Assembly (NCBI RefSeq): GCF_020686945.1
Contig: NZ_JAJEPR010000011.1
Coordinates: 1-64,000, forward strand
Length of the DNA: 64,000 bases
Origin: Limivivens faecihominis
GTDB taxonomy: Bacteria; Bacillota; Clostridia; Lachnospirales; Lachnospiraceae
Reading direction: 5' to 3'
The position numbers were made by a program, and so were the translations under genes. Within the stretch, counting starts at the first letter, position 1; each line of letters begins with the position of its first letter. Under the pieces are notes generated by a model, which was not told where the DNA came from, did not search any database, and worked only from the letters and a program-made list of their open reading frames with translations. This document shows positions 1 through 7,641 of the stretch, piece after piece.

Positions 1-1386
1 TATGATGAGAAATGGCAGAATGCCCGTCAGAAAGTAAAGGTTACGGTTCTGAAGAAAGAAAAAGATACAGAACGTGTCCTTGCAGGTGGTGTCTACGGTC
101 TTTATACCAGTGAAAATATCAAAAATGCAAAGGGCGAGGTACTCCTTGAGAAAGACAGTCTGATTGAGCAGCGAGTAACGGATGAAAAAGGACAGATCAC
201 TTTTACGGCAGATCTTCCAGTAGATGGAAAATACTATGTGAAAGAAATCTTTGCGCCGGACGGATTTGTTACAACAGATGAAGTACAGGAATTTACCTTT
301 GAATATGCCGGAGCAGACCAGGCAGAAGTAAGCTACGACTTTACTTTTGAAAATCAGCCGACCACAGTGGAACTGACAAAAACAGACCTGACAACAGGCA
401 AAGAACTTCCAGGTGCACACCTGAAAGTAACGGATTCAGATGGCAATACAGTAGATGAATGGACTTCTACGGAAGAATCCCATGCCATCAAAGAACTGGT
501 TGTTGGTAAGGAATACACCATGACAGAGACAAAACCGGCAGATGGATATGTCACTGCAGAAAGTATTATTTTCACAGTAGAGAATACAGCAGAGGTTCAG
601 AAGCATGAGATGAAAGATGATGTGACAAAAGTACAGATCAGTAAGACGGATATCACAGGAGAAACAGAGATTCCGGGTGCGAAACTGACGATTCTCGATA
701 AGGATGATCAGGTAGTAGAGAGCTGGACTTCCACAGAGGAAGCACACTATATCGAAAAACTGCCAATCGGTAAATATACCTTACGTGAAGAGCAGGCACC
801 GAAAGGATATCTTCTGACATCGGATGTTACTTTTGAAGTAAAGGATACTGGAGAAGTCCAGAAAGTGGCTATGAAAGATGATACTGCCAAGGGAAAAGTG
901 ATTCTCAATAAGACAGATAAATCGTCAGGAGAACCACTGAAAGGGGTAGAATTTGAACTCCGTGACAGCAAAGGAAAGGTTCTGGAAACCTTAAAGACAG
1001 ACGCTGCCGGTCATGCAGAAAGTAAGCTGTATGAGATTGCCACATTTAAGAACGGCAAATATGATACAGCGATCAAGTATTATCTGGTGGAAACAAAAAC
1101 ACTGGATGGATACACACTGGATCAGACCAAGCATGAAGTGACATTTGCTTATGTGAATGACAGTACACCAGTCGTGGAAGTTACTTTCAATCTAACAAAT
1201 GAGAAACCGGAAGTTCCAGAAACACCGAACACACCGGATACACCACAGTCCCATGAAGAGACAAAGGTATCAAATGCACCAAAAACAGGTGACAGCACGA
1301 ATATCTGGCTGCCAATTCTGCTTCTGGTGATCTCCACAGGAGGTATGGCAGGACTTTATATCAGAAAAAAGAAAAACAGAAAATAG
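1..1386 (+). CDS. Sortase-anchored Cna-B (SpaA-type) surface protein, 5' partial
   Basis: The frame is already open at base 1 and runs to a TAG at 1384-1386, so the N-terminus and signal peptide lie upstream of the window. The visible 461 residues hold successive Cna-B/prealbumin-like repeats. Two adjacent repeats share the pattern KTD(L/I)T ... WTSTEE(S/A)H ... MKDD, and a third follows with KTDKSSGEPLKGVEFEL. In this family Lys-Asn isopeptide bonds stabilise such repeats. A Pro/Thr-rich stalk (PETPNTPDTPQ) leads to the sorting signal NAPKTGD, a hydrophobic helix and a KKKNRK tail, so a sortase should anchor it to peptidoglycan. In ICEs such proteins are thought to act as adhesins or in donor-recipient contact. 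A terminator follows. Confidence 0.9.
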   Translation, partial: YDEKWQNARQKVKVTVLKKEKDTERVLAGGVYGLYTSENIKNAKGEVLLEKDSLIEQRVTDEKGQITFTADLPVDGKYYVKEIFAPDGFVTTDEVQEFTFEYAGADQAEVSYDFTFENQPTTVELTKTDLTTGKELPGAHLKVTDSDGNTVDEWTSTEESHAIKELVVGKEYTMTETKPADGYVTAESIIFTVENTAEVQKHEMKDDVTKVQISKTDITGETEIPGAKLTILDKDDQVVESWTSTEEAHYIEKLPIGKYTLREEQAPKGYLLTSDVTFEVKDTGEVQKVAMKDDTAKGKVILNKTDKSSGEPLKGVEFELRDSKGKVLETLKTDAAGHAESKLYEIATFKNGKYDTAIKYYLVETKTLDGYTLDQTKHEVTFAYVNDSTPVVEVTFNLTNEKPEVPETPNTPDTPQSHEETKVSNAPKTGDSTNIWLPILLLVISTGGMAGLYIRKKKNRK

Positions 1387-1410
1387 TAAAGTAATTAATT
1401 TGCAGTAAAG

Positions 1411-1438
1411 GGGGCCCTGAATCAGGGCTCCCTTTTCA
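1411..1438 (+). terminator. Rho-independent terminator after surface protein gene
   Basis: A GGGGCCCTGA / TCAGGGCTCCC hairpin is followed by a short T run and sits 25 bp after the surface-protein stop codon. Confidence 0.75.
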
Positions 1439-1470
1439 ATACAACTAATGAAAGAAAGGAACAGAAAACT

Positions 1471-1611
1471 ATGATGAAAACAATGGAAAAAAGACAGGAA
1501 GCAAAAAAGAACCAGGAGAAAACTTTAAAGAGAATGATGGCTTATCAGAAAAAAGCTGAGCAGATGATCAGCAGAAAAAGAATGAACCATCACATGATCA
1601 GAAAGGGGTAA
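1471..1611 (+). CDS. Small basic protein, 46 aa
   Basis: ATG at 1471 follows a purine-rich AAAGAAAGGAA ribosome binding site; TAA at 1609-1611. The product is rich in Lys, Arg, Gln and Met, with no Cys and no membrane segment, and is probably one helix (KRMMAYQKKAEQMI). Function is unknown. Without layer 2 the next downstream gene would be the DUF5688 gene now at 39618, so the two probably belonged to one transcription unit. Confidence 0.6.
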   Translation: MMKTMEKRQEAKKNQEKTLKRMMAYQKKAEQMISRKRMNHHMIRKG

Positions 1612-1626
1612 TAACGTATGATTAGC

Positions 1627-1639
1627 TCCTATTAGGAAA
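1627..1639. repeat. Left attachment-site repeat of layer 2
   Basis: TCCTATTAGGAAA here and TCCTAATAGGAAA at 39598-39610 differ only at the central base and bracket the GC-rich minus-strand block. The motif is a near-palindrome. Joining the flanks restores an AGGAAA ribosome binding site in front of the DUF5688 gene. The exact crossover base cannot be fixed from this sequence. Confidence 0.55.
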
Positions 1640-1660
1640 ACACACTGTCAAAGGGGTATG

Positions 1661-1680
1661 TAGCGGGGGTTAGCCCGCTA
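1661..1680 (-). terminator. Hairpin over the recombinase stop codon
   Basis: Arms TAGCGGG (1661-1667) and CCCGCTA (1674-1680) enclose the TAA stop of the minus-strand recombinase gene. There is no long U run, so it may be an mRNA end structure or only a weak terminator. Confidence 0.4.
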
Positions 1681-3349
1681 CTGCGGGTTTTGTGGTGTTG
1701 ATTTCAATGTATTCTGCTATGCGTCTAAATTCATCCGCAAACTTAAATCTCACACTAATGTTTCCATTCTCATAAACCTTGATATGGTCGATCAGCTCAA
1801 CGAGAAGTTCCCGGGAAAGCTGGTCGATATTTTGATGTTTTGTAAAGGCCACCAATGCGGGATGCTCACTCTTTACACCGTTTGCCAGTTCCGCCCGTTC
1901 AGCGTTCAGCCGGGCCAGAACATCCGTAAGAGCGATGGTCTGTCGTTCATAATCGGCTTTCATATCCCGGTAGTCCTGCTGGGTAATTTCCCCGTCTTTC
2001 CAGTCCTGATAAAGGGACTGCTTGTAGCGGCTGATTTTTGCCAGTTCCCGCTCTTTCGCAGCAATCAGTTCTTCCAAACGGATGGACTGGCTCTTTTTGA
2101 CCGGGGCGGTGTTAATGCGGGCAATCATTTCCGAGTATGAAACAGCCAGATGGATTTGCTGTTGTACCGCAAAGAGGACAGCGGCCTCCAGACGGTTATG
2201 CTTGATTGAGTGCATTGTGCAGGCTGTCCGGGAGCGGTTCTTGTAGGTGGAGCAGGCATAGTACACATTATTGTTGTTGCCCACGCTCCGGGTAATTGCC
2301 CGCCCGCAGTCAGCACATTTCAGAAAACCGCTGAACAGGTGGACTTCCCGGCCTTTTGGAGAAGTACGGGTATCCCGCTGTAAAAGGGCCTGTACCTTAT
2401 CAAAGGTTTCATAATCAATGATTGCCTCATGCGTACCAGCTACTTCCACCCATTCTTCACGGGGAACGCTTTCAACCTCGTGTACCTTATAGCTTTTTAC
2501 CCGACTGCGGCCCTGTGCCAAATCCCCGGTATAGGTGGGGTTCGTCAGAATGGAGTGGATCATGCGGGCTCCCCACATAGGATCGTCATATCCTCTTGTT
2601 GAAACGGGTATGCCCTTTTGCAGTTTATAAGCCGAGGGGCTGGGTACGCCGTGTTCATTCAGATACAAAGCGATGGCCCGTTTCGATGTCCCTTTTAGGA
2701 ACAAAGAGAAAATAAGTTTGACGATTTCAGCGGCATCGGGATCGATGATCAACTGGTGTTTGTCCTTTGGGTGCTTCACATATCCATAAGGAGCAAATGC
2801 GCCGATGTACTGCCCGTTGCGCCGCTTATAGTCAAATACCTGGCGAATTTTCTTTGAGGTCTGATAGCAGTATTGATCGTTCATCACATTTGTAATCGGG
2901 ACGATAATACTGGAAACGCTGTCCGGGTTGAGATAGCTGTCCACATTTTCAGCAAGACTGATGAAGCGAACGCCCATCTGAACAAACAGGTTATCAATCA
3001 GACTTCCCGCATCACTGTAATTTCTTGCAAAACGGGAAAGGTCTTTTACTACCACGCAGTTTATTTTCCCGCTCATTACATCGGAAAGGAGCCGCTGGAA
3101 ATTCTCCCGGTTGGCGTCCGTTCCTGTGTGTCCATCGTCTACATATTCGGAAACACTTTCAAATTCTCCGATATGCTTCTGGTAAAAGTCATTGAGCAGA
3201 TCACGCTGGTTGATGACGCTGTTGCTGTCGTCCTTTCCCTTTTTCAAGTCCTCCTTGGAAAGCCGGATATATTCGCCCAGCCGCCAGCGGCGGACGGTAT
3301 AAGAGGGAGAGAAACTCTGTTGCAATCCTCTGTTTTTTGCTCGTGCCAT
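1670..3349 (-). CDS. Large serine recombinase (integrase of layer 2)
   Basis: The 559-aa product has the usual order for large serine recombinases: resolvase-type catalytic domain (about 25-175, nucleophile Ser31 in YIRLSKED, then VVVKDLSRFARN), recombinase domain (about 190-300), zinc ribbon with paired CxxC (CADC) and a downstream CACSTYKNRSRTAC, and a coiled-coil region. It should excise and integrate layer 2. It sits next to the left attachment repeat and reads toward it, typical for an element integrase. Start ATG at 3349 follows GAAGGAGG. A consensus promoter lies at 3381-3409. It differs clearly in sequence from the recombinases of the other two inserts. Confidence 0.93.
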   Translation of the reverse strand: MARAKNRGLQQSFSPSYTVRRWRLGEYIRLSKEDLKKGKDDSNSVINQRDLLNDFYQKHIGEFESVSEYVDDGHTGTDANRENFQRLLSDVMSGKINCVVVKDLSRFARNYSDAGSLIDNLFVQMGVRFISLAENVDSYLNPDSVSSIIVPITNVMNDQYCYQTSKKIRQVFDYKRRNGQYIGAFAPYGYVKHPKDKHQLIIDPDAAEIVKLIFSLFLKGTSKRAIALYLNEHGVPSPSAYKLQKGIPVSTRGYDDPMWGARMIHSILTNPTYTGDLAQGRSRVKSYKVHEVESVPREEWVEVAGTHEAIIDYETFDKVQALLQRDTRTSPKGREVHLFSGFLKCADCGRAITRSVGNNNNVYYACSTYKNRSRTACTMHSIKHNRLEAAVLFAVQQQIHLAVSYSEMIARINTAPVKKSQSIRLEELIAAKERELAKISRYKQSLYQDWKDGEITQQDYRDMKADYERQTIALTDVLARLNAERAELANGVKSEHPALVAFTKHQNIDQLSRELLVELIDHIKVYENGNISVRFKFADEFRRIAEYIEINTTKPAVAG

Positions 3350-3380
3350 TGTTCCTCCTTCCCTATCACATTACATCTAT

Positions 3381-3409
3381 ATTATACCTCTGCCCGGGCG
3401 GGACAACAA
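3381..3409 (-). promoter_or_regulatory. Promoter of the layer 2 recombinase gene
   Basis: On the minus strand TTGTTG (3409-3404), a 17-bp spacer and TATAAT (3386-3381) point at the recombinase gene. The GC-rich spacer contains GCCCGGGC. The same 40-bp module (3381-3420) recurs with two mismatches at 12247-12286. Palindrome copy 3421-3443 lies 12 bp upstream of the -35 box. Confidence 0.75.
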
Positions 3410-3420
3410 GGATGCCTCCG

Positions 3421-3443
3421 CCTCGGGACACTTTGTCTCGAAG
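3421..3443. repeat. 23-bp palindrome, copy 1
   Basis: CCTCGGGACA, ctt, TGTCTCGAAG. It lies just upstream of the recombinase promoter and 22 bp downstream of the stop codon of the 3466-3732 gene. Confidence 0.85.
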
Positions 3444-3465
3444 TAGAAAGGGGCCATAACCGAAG

Positions 3466-3732
3466 TTACAGCCCGCTTTTTTGCCGGAGCAGAAAGTCCG
3501 TCAGCGTGTCCTGCAAGGACGGCCCGCTTTCCGCAAATTCAATTTTTACACCGATCCCGCCGATGCAAAAGCAGTATGGATTTTCTACCGCCTGCAAAAA
3601 CAGAGCGATCCGCTCCTCCCGGGGGAGAGAGGTGTCAAAGGCCATGCCGCTCACATCCGGCAGGGACTCAGGAGCCACTGCGCCGATGTCAACGCTTTTC
3701 ATTTGTTCCAGTTCCTTTGCCGTTAATCTCAC
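3466..3732 (-). CDS. DUF6870-like small protein
   Basis: 88 aa, GTG start at 3732 with GGAGG seven bases upstream. The pattern VDIGAVAPESL ... DTSLPREERI ... NPYCFCIGGIGVKIEFAESGPSLQDTL resembles small DUF6870-type proteins of Firmicutes mobile elements (recognised from memory). It has no membrane segment or signal peptide. Biochemical role is unknown. It is first in a run of small accessory genes upstream of the recombinase and is followed by palindrome copy 1. Confidence 0.7.
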   Translation of the reverse strand: MRLTAKELEQMKSVDIGAVAPESLPDVSGMAFDTSLPREERIALFLQAVENPYCFCIGGIGVKIEFAESGPSLQDTLTDFLLRQKSGL

Positions 3733-3832
3733 GGTAAAACCTCCTTATCAAAAATAGGATACGCTTCCCGCATATTGTGGGGAAACGCAAGAGGGCAGCA
3801 CCCAAACGATGCTGCCCTCTTGCCTCACTCCA

Positions 3833-3855
3833 CCTTGGGACACAATGTCTCGAAG
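3833..3855. repeat. 23-bp palindrome, copy 2
   Basis: CCTTGGGACA, caa, TGTCTCGAAG. It abuts the stop codon of the minus-strand gene at 3856 with no gap. Confidence 0.85.
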
Positions 3856-4056
3856 TCAGAAAAGGCTTTTTTGATAGTGGGCCTCGGCCTCCTCCAGAGA
3901 AACAAAGTCAAACAGCTCATGGAGCTCGGCCATCATACGGCGGATGTCATCACTGGAAAAGCCGCAGTTTTCCATCGCCATAATGACATAACCACGGCAG
4001 GCTCCGTTGCTCCACGGCTCGGCCATCATAGCGGACAGCGCAGGATCAAATGTCAT
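3856..4056 (-). CDS. Small hypothetical protein, 66 aa
   Basis: ATG at 4056 follows AGGAAAAG and overlaps the end of the preceding resolvase-like gene (stop at 4046) by 11 bp, so the two are translationally coupled. The product is acidic and helical (CRGYVIMAMENCGFSSDDIRRMMAELHELFDFV), with two Cys and no membrane segment. I do not recognise the family. Co-transcription with a resolvase-like protein suggests a small partner or regulator, which is inference only. Confidence 0.6.
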   Translation of the reverse strand: MTFDPALSAMMAEPWSNGACRGYVIMAMENCGFSSDDIRRMMAELHELFDFVSLEEAEAHYQKSLF

Positions 4057-4390
4057 GTTCTTTTCCTCCTCGTTCTCTTTTTCGATTTTGCTCCTTCAAT
4101 GAAACAACCGGGAGCTCCTGCAATTCCTGTGGGAAACGCCCGCGATATAAGCGGTTATAATTTGCAACCAAAATCACATCGGCGTTGCCCTCTTTCAAAG
4201 TCTGGATCACAGATTGCAAGCCAGGACGATCCATTGTCCGGCCATGATACCCCACATCCAGATATATCCCCGCGATTTCTATGTTGTTTTTCTTCGCATA
4301 GTCCATGAGATATAGCTGTTGTCCCTTAATTGCATCAAGGGCAAAAGAAGTTTGAGGGCCATCTACTCGGCAATATAGCACCGCTTTCAT
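4046..4390 (-). CDS. Stand-alone resolvase-like domain without the catalytic serine
   Basis: 114 aa from ATG 4390, preceded by GGAGG. It resembles only the N-terminal catalytic fold of serine recombinases (MKAVLYCRV, then GIYLDVGYHGRTMDRPGLQSV and DVILVANYNRLYRG). No recombinase domain or zinc ribbon follows. The usual active-site stretch YxRVS reads YCRVD, so the nucleophilic serine position appears to be Asp. It is therefore probably not a recombinase. It could bind or oligomerise with the full-length enzyme as a regulator, or be a domesticated remnant. Its conserved fold and good ribosome binding site argue against simple decay. Confidence 0.65.
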   Translation of the reverse strand: MKAVLYCRVDGPQTSFALDAIKGQQLYLMDYAKKNNIEIAGIYLDVGYHGRTMDRPGLQSVIQTLKEGNADVILVANYNRLYRGRFPQELQELPVVSLKEQNRKRERGGKEHDI

Positions 4391-4734
4391 ATCGTCTGCC
4401 TCCTGCTTGAAATTTAAGGAACGCCGCTCCCATTTTCTTGTCCTGTCCAAAGACAACCATACTCAGAGCGGCGTTCCCTCGCAGATAAGAGGGCGGCCCG
4501 GAGGGACAGGCGGCCAGCCTGTCCTATGCCGGATCGTGGCCGTGGGGTGGCCCGGCCCAGTTGCGGCGTTGGTGTTGTTCGCTCGTTCTTCCAAAGAAAA
4601 AGTCACAGCGCACCCGCCGCCCGGCTCCCCGGACTATGCCCAGGGCCGCCGCTGTTTATCTGCGGAAAGAAGAATATCTCCTTTCATAAACCAAGACATT
4701 TTTTCATCATTTCCAAGTGGGGAAAATGAAAAAA
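4391..4734. other. Gene-free GC-rich leader with hairpins
   Basis: No convincing gene. Two inverted repeats are clear: GGAACGCCGCTC (4418-4429) with GAGCGGCGTTCC (4466-4477), and GGACAGGC with GCCTGTCC around 4503-4523. They lie between the sigma-like gene and the resolvase-like gene and could be an attenuator, terminator or transfer-related structure. Confidence 0.5.
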
Positions 4735-5145
4735 TCAAAAAGTTTTTTTCATGCGCTCAAGGCCACGCTTGATCGACTGGCGGACAGACTCCTCATGTAC
4801 GCCCTCGGCCTCGGCAATTTCCTTGATGCTCTTTCCAAGAATGATGTGGGCATCAATCCTGCGGCCCTGGATCTCCGGCAAAGAGTTGAGTGCGTTCCAC
4901 AGACGGATGAACAGCTCCATGCGCTCCAGAAGCTCCTGGGGCGTTGGCTCATGCAGGCAGGCGGAATATTCGATCCCGTCATCGCAGTCCAGAGAATACT
5001 GCGCCTTATGCCGGGAGAGCCGCCGCTGGTAGGCCATTTCGTGCCGGGCATCGGCCACAAACACTTCGGCTACCTCGTCAGAAACCTCGATAAACTGATC
5101 CTGTGTGTACCAATAATAAAAATCCTTCAGATTGATTGTAGTCAT
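4735..5145 (-). CDS. Sigma-70 region 4-like protein
   Basis: 136 aa, ATG at 5145 with GGAGG upstream; upstream in-frame extensions lack a ribosome binding site. The C-terminus (about 100-134, GRRIDAHIILGKSIKEIAEAEGVHEESVRQSIKRGLERMKK) is a sigma region 4-type helix-turn-helix. The N-terminus lacks a clear region 2, so this is the short sigma-like regulator common in clostridial ICEs rather than a full sigma factor. It may regulate the adjacent small genes or the transfer operon (inference). Confidence 0.8.
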   Translation of the reverse strand: MTTINLKDFYYWYTQDQFIEVSDEVAEVFVADARHEMAYQRRLSRHKAQYSLDCDDGIEYSACLHEPTPQELLERMELFIRLWNALNSLPEIQGRRIDAHIILGKSIKEIAEAEGVHEESVRQSIKRGLERMKKTF

Positions 5146-5605
5146 AAATAAACCTCCGTTTCGGTGTTGGGTGGATGAGTGACCGAAACGGGGCTTGGCG
5201 GGGAGCGACACTGGGGAATGACTTCGGGCCAACATGACCCGAAGCAGCCCCATAAGAACACAAAAGCGCCCGGGCGGCATGAAGCCACACGGACGCATGA
5301 AATGACATAACAATTAAGGTTCCAACAAATTTCGCATACATAGCCGGAATAACCCGGAGGCGGAGCTATGCTTTTTTTAACTGATGTAGGTCATGGGTAC
5401 TATGAAAAAAGGCAAAAATAGACACGGCGGCAATCCTCCTATATGCCGCCGTGGATTTACACGGCGTTAGGTCGTCGTTGGTTTAGGATAGACGAAAAGA
5501 AACGGCGGCTCTGAAAATCAAAGCCACCGCTTCATGGGCGTGTGAATGTGTCTGCTTTACGACGGCTTTTTTTCTTTTGCCGTCGTGCGGCAGATTATTC
5601 CATAT
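5146..5605. other. Intergenic region with inverted repeats and a possible 22-aa ORF
   Basis: A strong inverted repeat, CACGGCGGCA (5423-5432) and TGCCGCCGTG (5444-5453), holds TCCTCC in its loop; a weaker one (GGCGGCT/AGCCaCCG) lies near 5503-5531. A plus-strand ORF (5402-5470, starting MKKGKNRHGGN) overlaps the first hairpin. It is short, Arg-rich and without a strong ribosome binding site, so I only note it. Confidence 0.45.
5222..5244. repeat. Diverged 23-bp palindrome copy
   Basis: The outer arms CTTCGGG and CCCGAAG are identical to the consensus and the total length is 23 bp. The central nine bases are CCAACATGA instead of the usual ACAnnnTGT. It may be a degenerate copy or a chance match. 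Confidence 0.45.
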
Positions 5606-6682
5606 TTATGAAACTTGGTGCTTCGCAAATATATGGCGAGAAAAACCAGCGCCAATTCCCAAAAAGATCAATGCCGTTGGGATTGCCCATATCGCATACA
5701 GCATACCGTTGCTCATTTGTTCCACCGATAGAAGCGAAACAGCCAGAACATGGTAGACAGGAAGAAGCCCGACCAATCGGAACAATGGATTTGTTTCCGG
5801 GATCGGCAGCAAAACCGGGAACAGAAAAATTGCCATTGCCGCAACCAAAGCTACAATCTGATTTTTACTGATTGCAGACATCAACAATGTAATTCCTGTA
5901 ACGCTGATGGTACAGGTAAATGCCAACAGGATTTGATATTTGAGCAGCGTCCCACAGGTGATATTAAAAGGGATAAATGCTTCAACATATTCGCTGGGAG
6001 CAAATAGAATACTGCAATTCAATCCTTCCGTTCCGTAAAAAGCACGCGCAAGAAATAAGTTAAAAGCTACTATCAGCGCAGTGGTGAGAATGGCGGTGAG
6101 AATGCCAGCTACTACCTTTGCAGTAGCACATTTGGTTTTTCCGTATTTGCTTGTCAATATGATATTGTCAACGCCTTCATACTCGCCGGAGAAAATCGGA
6201 GCAAGCATGATGATAACCGCAAGAGCAAGCGCGATAAAAACCCGCACCATGTTTTTACTTGTTGAAAGCCAACCATCTACATAGCCAATTTTGATTTCTT
6301 CATTACCGAACACATCGGAAACACTCAATCCGTTCCAATTTCCGTTCAGATCTGAAAATCGTGAAAAGGCTGCGGATTGCATGGCGTTTTGGTAAATATA
6401 GGCCGCATTCAACCCATGCAAATCTGATGTCGGCGCAAAATCAGACATCATTTGTCGCACTTTTTCATCGGTCAGGATTCCTTCATACTTTGCTGCGATT
6501 TCCTTGTCGATTTCTACTGCTGCTTTGCCGGAACCTTCACCGGCGTTCTGGTCAAAAGCGTATTTGTTTTGATAGGTGGAAAAAGAAAGCAAAGCAGAGA
6601 ATAGAAGTATCCCGATAAGGGTAACCATAGATAAACGCTTGGAAAAAATCTTCCGCAGTTCAAAATAAATTAGTTTTTTCAT
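5606..6682 (-). CDS. ABC-2 type transporter permease
   Basis: 358 aa. A membrane segment follows the basic start (KRLSMVTLIGILLFSALLSF), then an extracytoplasmic region of about 110 residues, then several hydrophobic helices from about 145 onward (VFIALALAVIIMLAPIF and later). This is the layout of ABC-2 permeases that pair with BcrA-like ATPases in bacitracin or lantibiotic export and immunity. The start overlaps the ATPase stop codon (ATGA), so translation is coupled. It is the last gene of the minus-strand operon HTH-RR-HK-ATPase-permease. The substrate is unknown; antimicrobial peptide resistance is inferred from context. Confidence 0.85.
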   Translation of the reverse strand: MKKLIYFELRKIFSKRLSMVTLIGILLFSALLSFSTYQNKYAFDQNAGEGSGKAAVEIDKEIAAKYEGILTDEKVRQMMSDFAPTSDLHGLNAAYIYQNAMQSAAFSRFSDLNGNWNGLSVSDVFGNEEIKIGYVDGWLSTSKNMVRVFIALALAVIIMLAPIFSGEYEGVDNIILTSKYGKTKCATAKVVAGILTAILTTALIVAFNLFLARAFYGTEGLNCSILFAPSEYVEAFIPFNITCGTLLKYQILLAFTCTISVTGITLLMSAISKNQIVALVAAMAIFLFPVLLPIPETNPLFRLVGLLPVYHVLAVSLLSVEQMSNGMLYAIWAIPTALIFLGIGAGFSRHIFAKHQVS

Positions 6683-7554
6683 TCTTCACAGCCTCCTTTG
6701 AAATAGAACAGGTACAAATCTTCCAAAGTAGGCTGTACCCTTACTGCATTTTCCATCGGCGGACGATCTCCAACAATCCGCAGGATTGTCTGGTTTTCGC
6801 TGGTATTCCGCAGATTGCTTGTATTATAGGAAGCCGCGTATTTTTCCGCATAGGCAGTCGGAACCGTACATTCCCATACTTGACCGTTGATTTCAGAAGT
6901 AATCTCCTGCGGATTTCCAAAATGAATGATTTGCCCGGACTTCATCATAATGATTTCCTCCGCGATAAACTCCACATCGGAAACAATATGCGTAGACAGG
7001 ATTACAATGCGGTCTTTGGAAAAGGCACTAATCAAATTGCGGAAACGGACGCGCTCTTTCGGGTCAAGCCCCGCCGTCGGCTCGTCTAAAATCAAAATGC
7101 GGGGATCATTGAGCATGGCTTGTGCAATCCCTAAACGCTGTTTCATGCCTCCCGAAAAAGTTTTGATTTTGTGCTTACTTTCCTTTGATAAATCTACCGC
7201 TTCCAGCAGTTCTTTTGATTTCTTCCGCGCTGCCTTCTCGTCCAAGCCTTTTAGGGCAGAAACATATAGCAGGAAGTCAAACGCTGAAAAGTCCGGGTAA
7301 TATCCGAAGTGCTGGGGCAAGTAGCCCAAGAGGCTTCGATAGCGTTCACCCAGCCCAACAGCATTTTTCCCATTCAACAGTATTTTTCCGGAAGTGGGAT
7401 TTTGGATATTGCAAAGCAGCCGCATTAGCGTTGTTTTTCCTGCGCCATTTGCGCCCAGCAAGCCGTAGACACCATTAGCCAGAGTAATATTCAAATCGTC
7501 TACGGCGATTTTGGAACCGAACTTTTTTGTCAGTCCAACTGTCTTTAATTCCAT
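6679..7554 (-). CDS. ABC transporter ATP-binding protein (BcrA-like)
   Basis: 291 aa from ATG 7554, preceded by AAAGGAG; the longer upstream frame has no ribosome binding site. Walker A GANGAGKTT, signature FSGGMKQRLG, Walker B ILILDEPTAGLDP and the H-loop STH are intact. The C-terminal extension of about 80 residues is typical of BcrA/NatA-like ATPases. It should power the permease at 5606-6682 and follows the histidine kinase gene by 87 bp, so expression probably responds to that two-component system. Confidence 0.9.
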   Translation of the reverse strand: MELKTVGLTKKFGSKIAVDDLNITLANGVYGLLGANGAGKTTLMRLLCNIQNPTSGKILLNGKNAVGLGERYRSLLGYLPQHFGYYPDFSAFDFLLYVSALKGLDEKAARKKSKELLEAVDLSKESKHKIKTFSGGMKQRLGIAQAMLNDPRILILDEPTAGLDPKERVRFRNLISAFSKDRIVILSTHIVSDVEFIAEEIIMMKSGQIIHFGNPQEITSEINGQVWECTVPTAYAEKYAASYNTSNLRNTSENQTILRIVGDRPPMENAVRVQPTLEDLYLFYFKGGCEE

Positions 7555-7641
7555 AAAAAAGCTCCTTTCTCCATAGGGAGCAATAAAATACTCTCCATGT
7601 GTTTTCATGGAGAGTATAGCGGGTAAATATCTATTTTTTAT

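Noticed and set aside
2873..3757. Plus-strand 294-codon open frame over the recombinase 5' region
   Set aside because: Antisense to the serine recombinase and its promoter; no protein family pattern.
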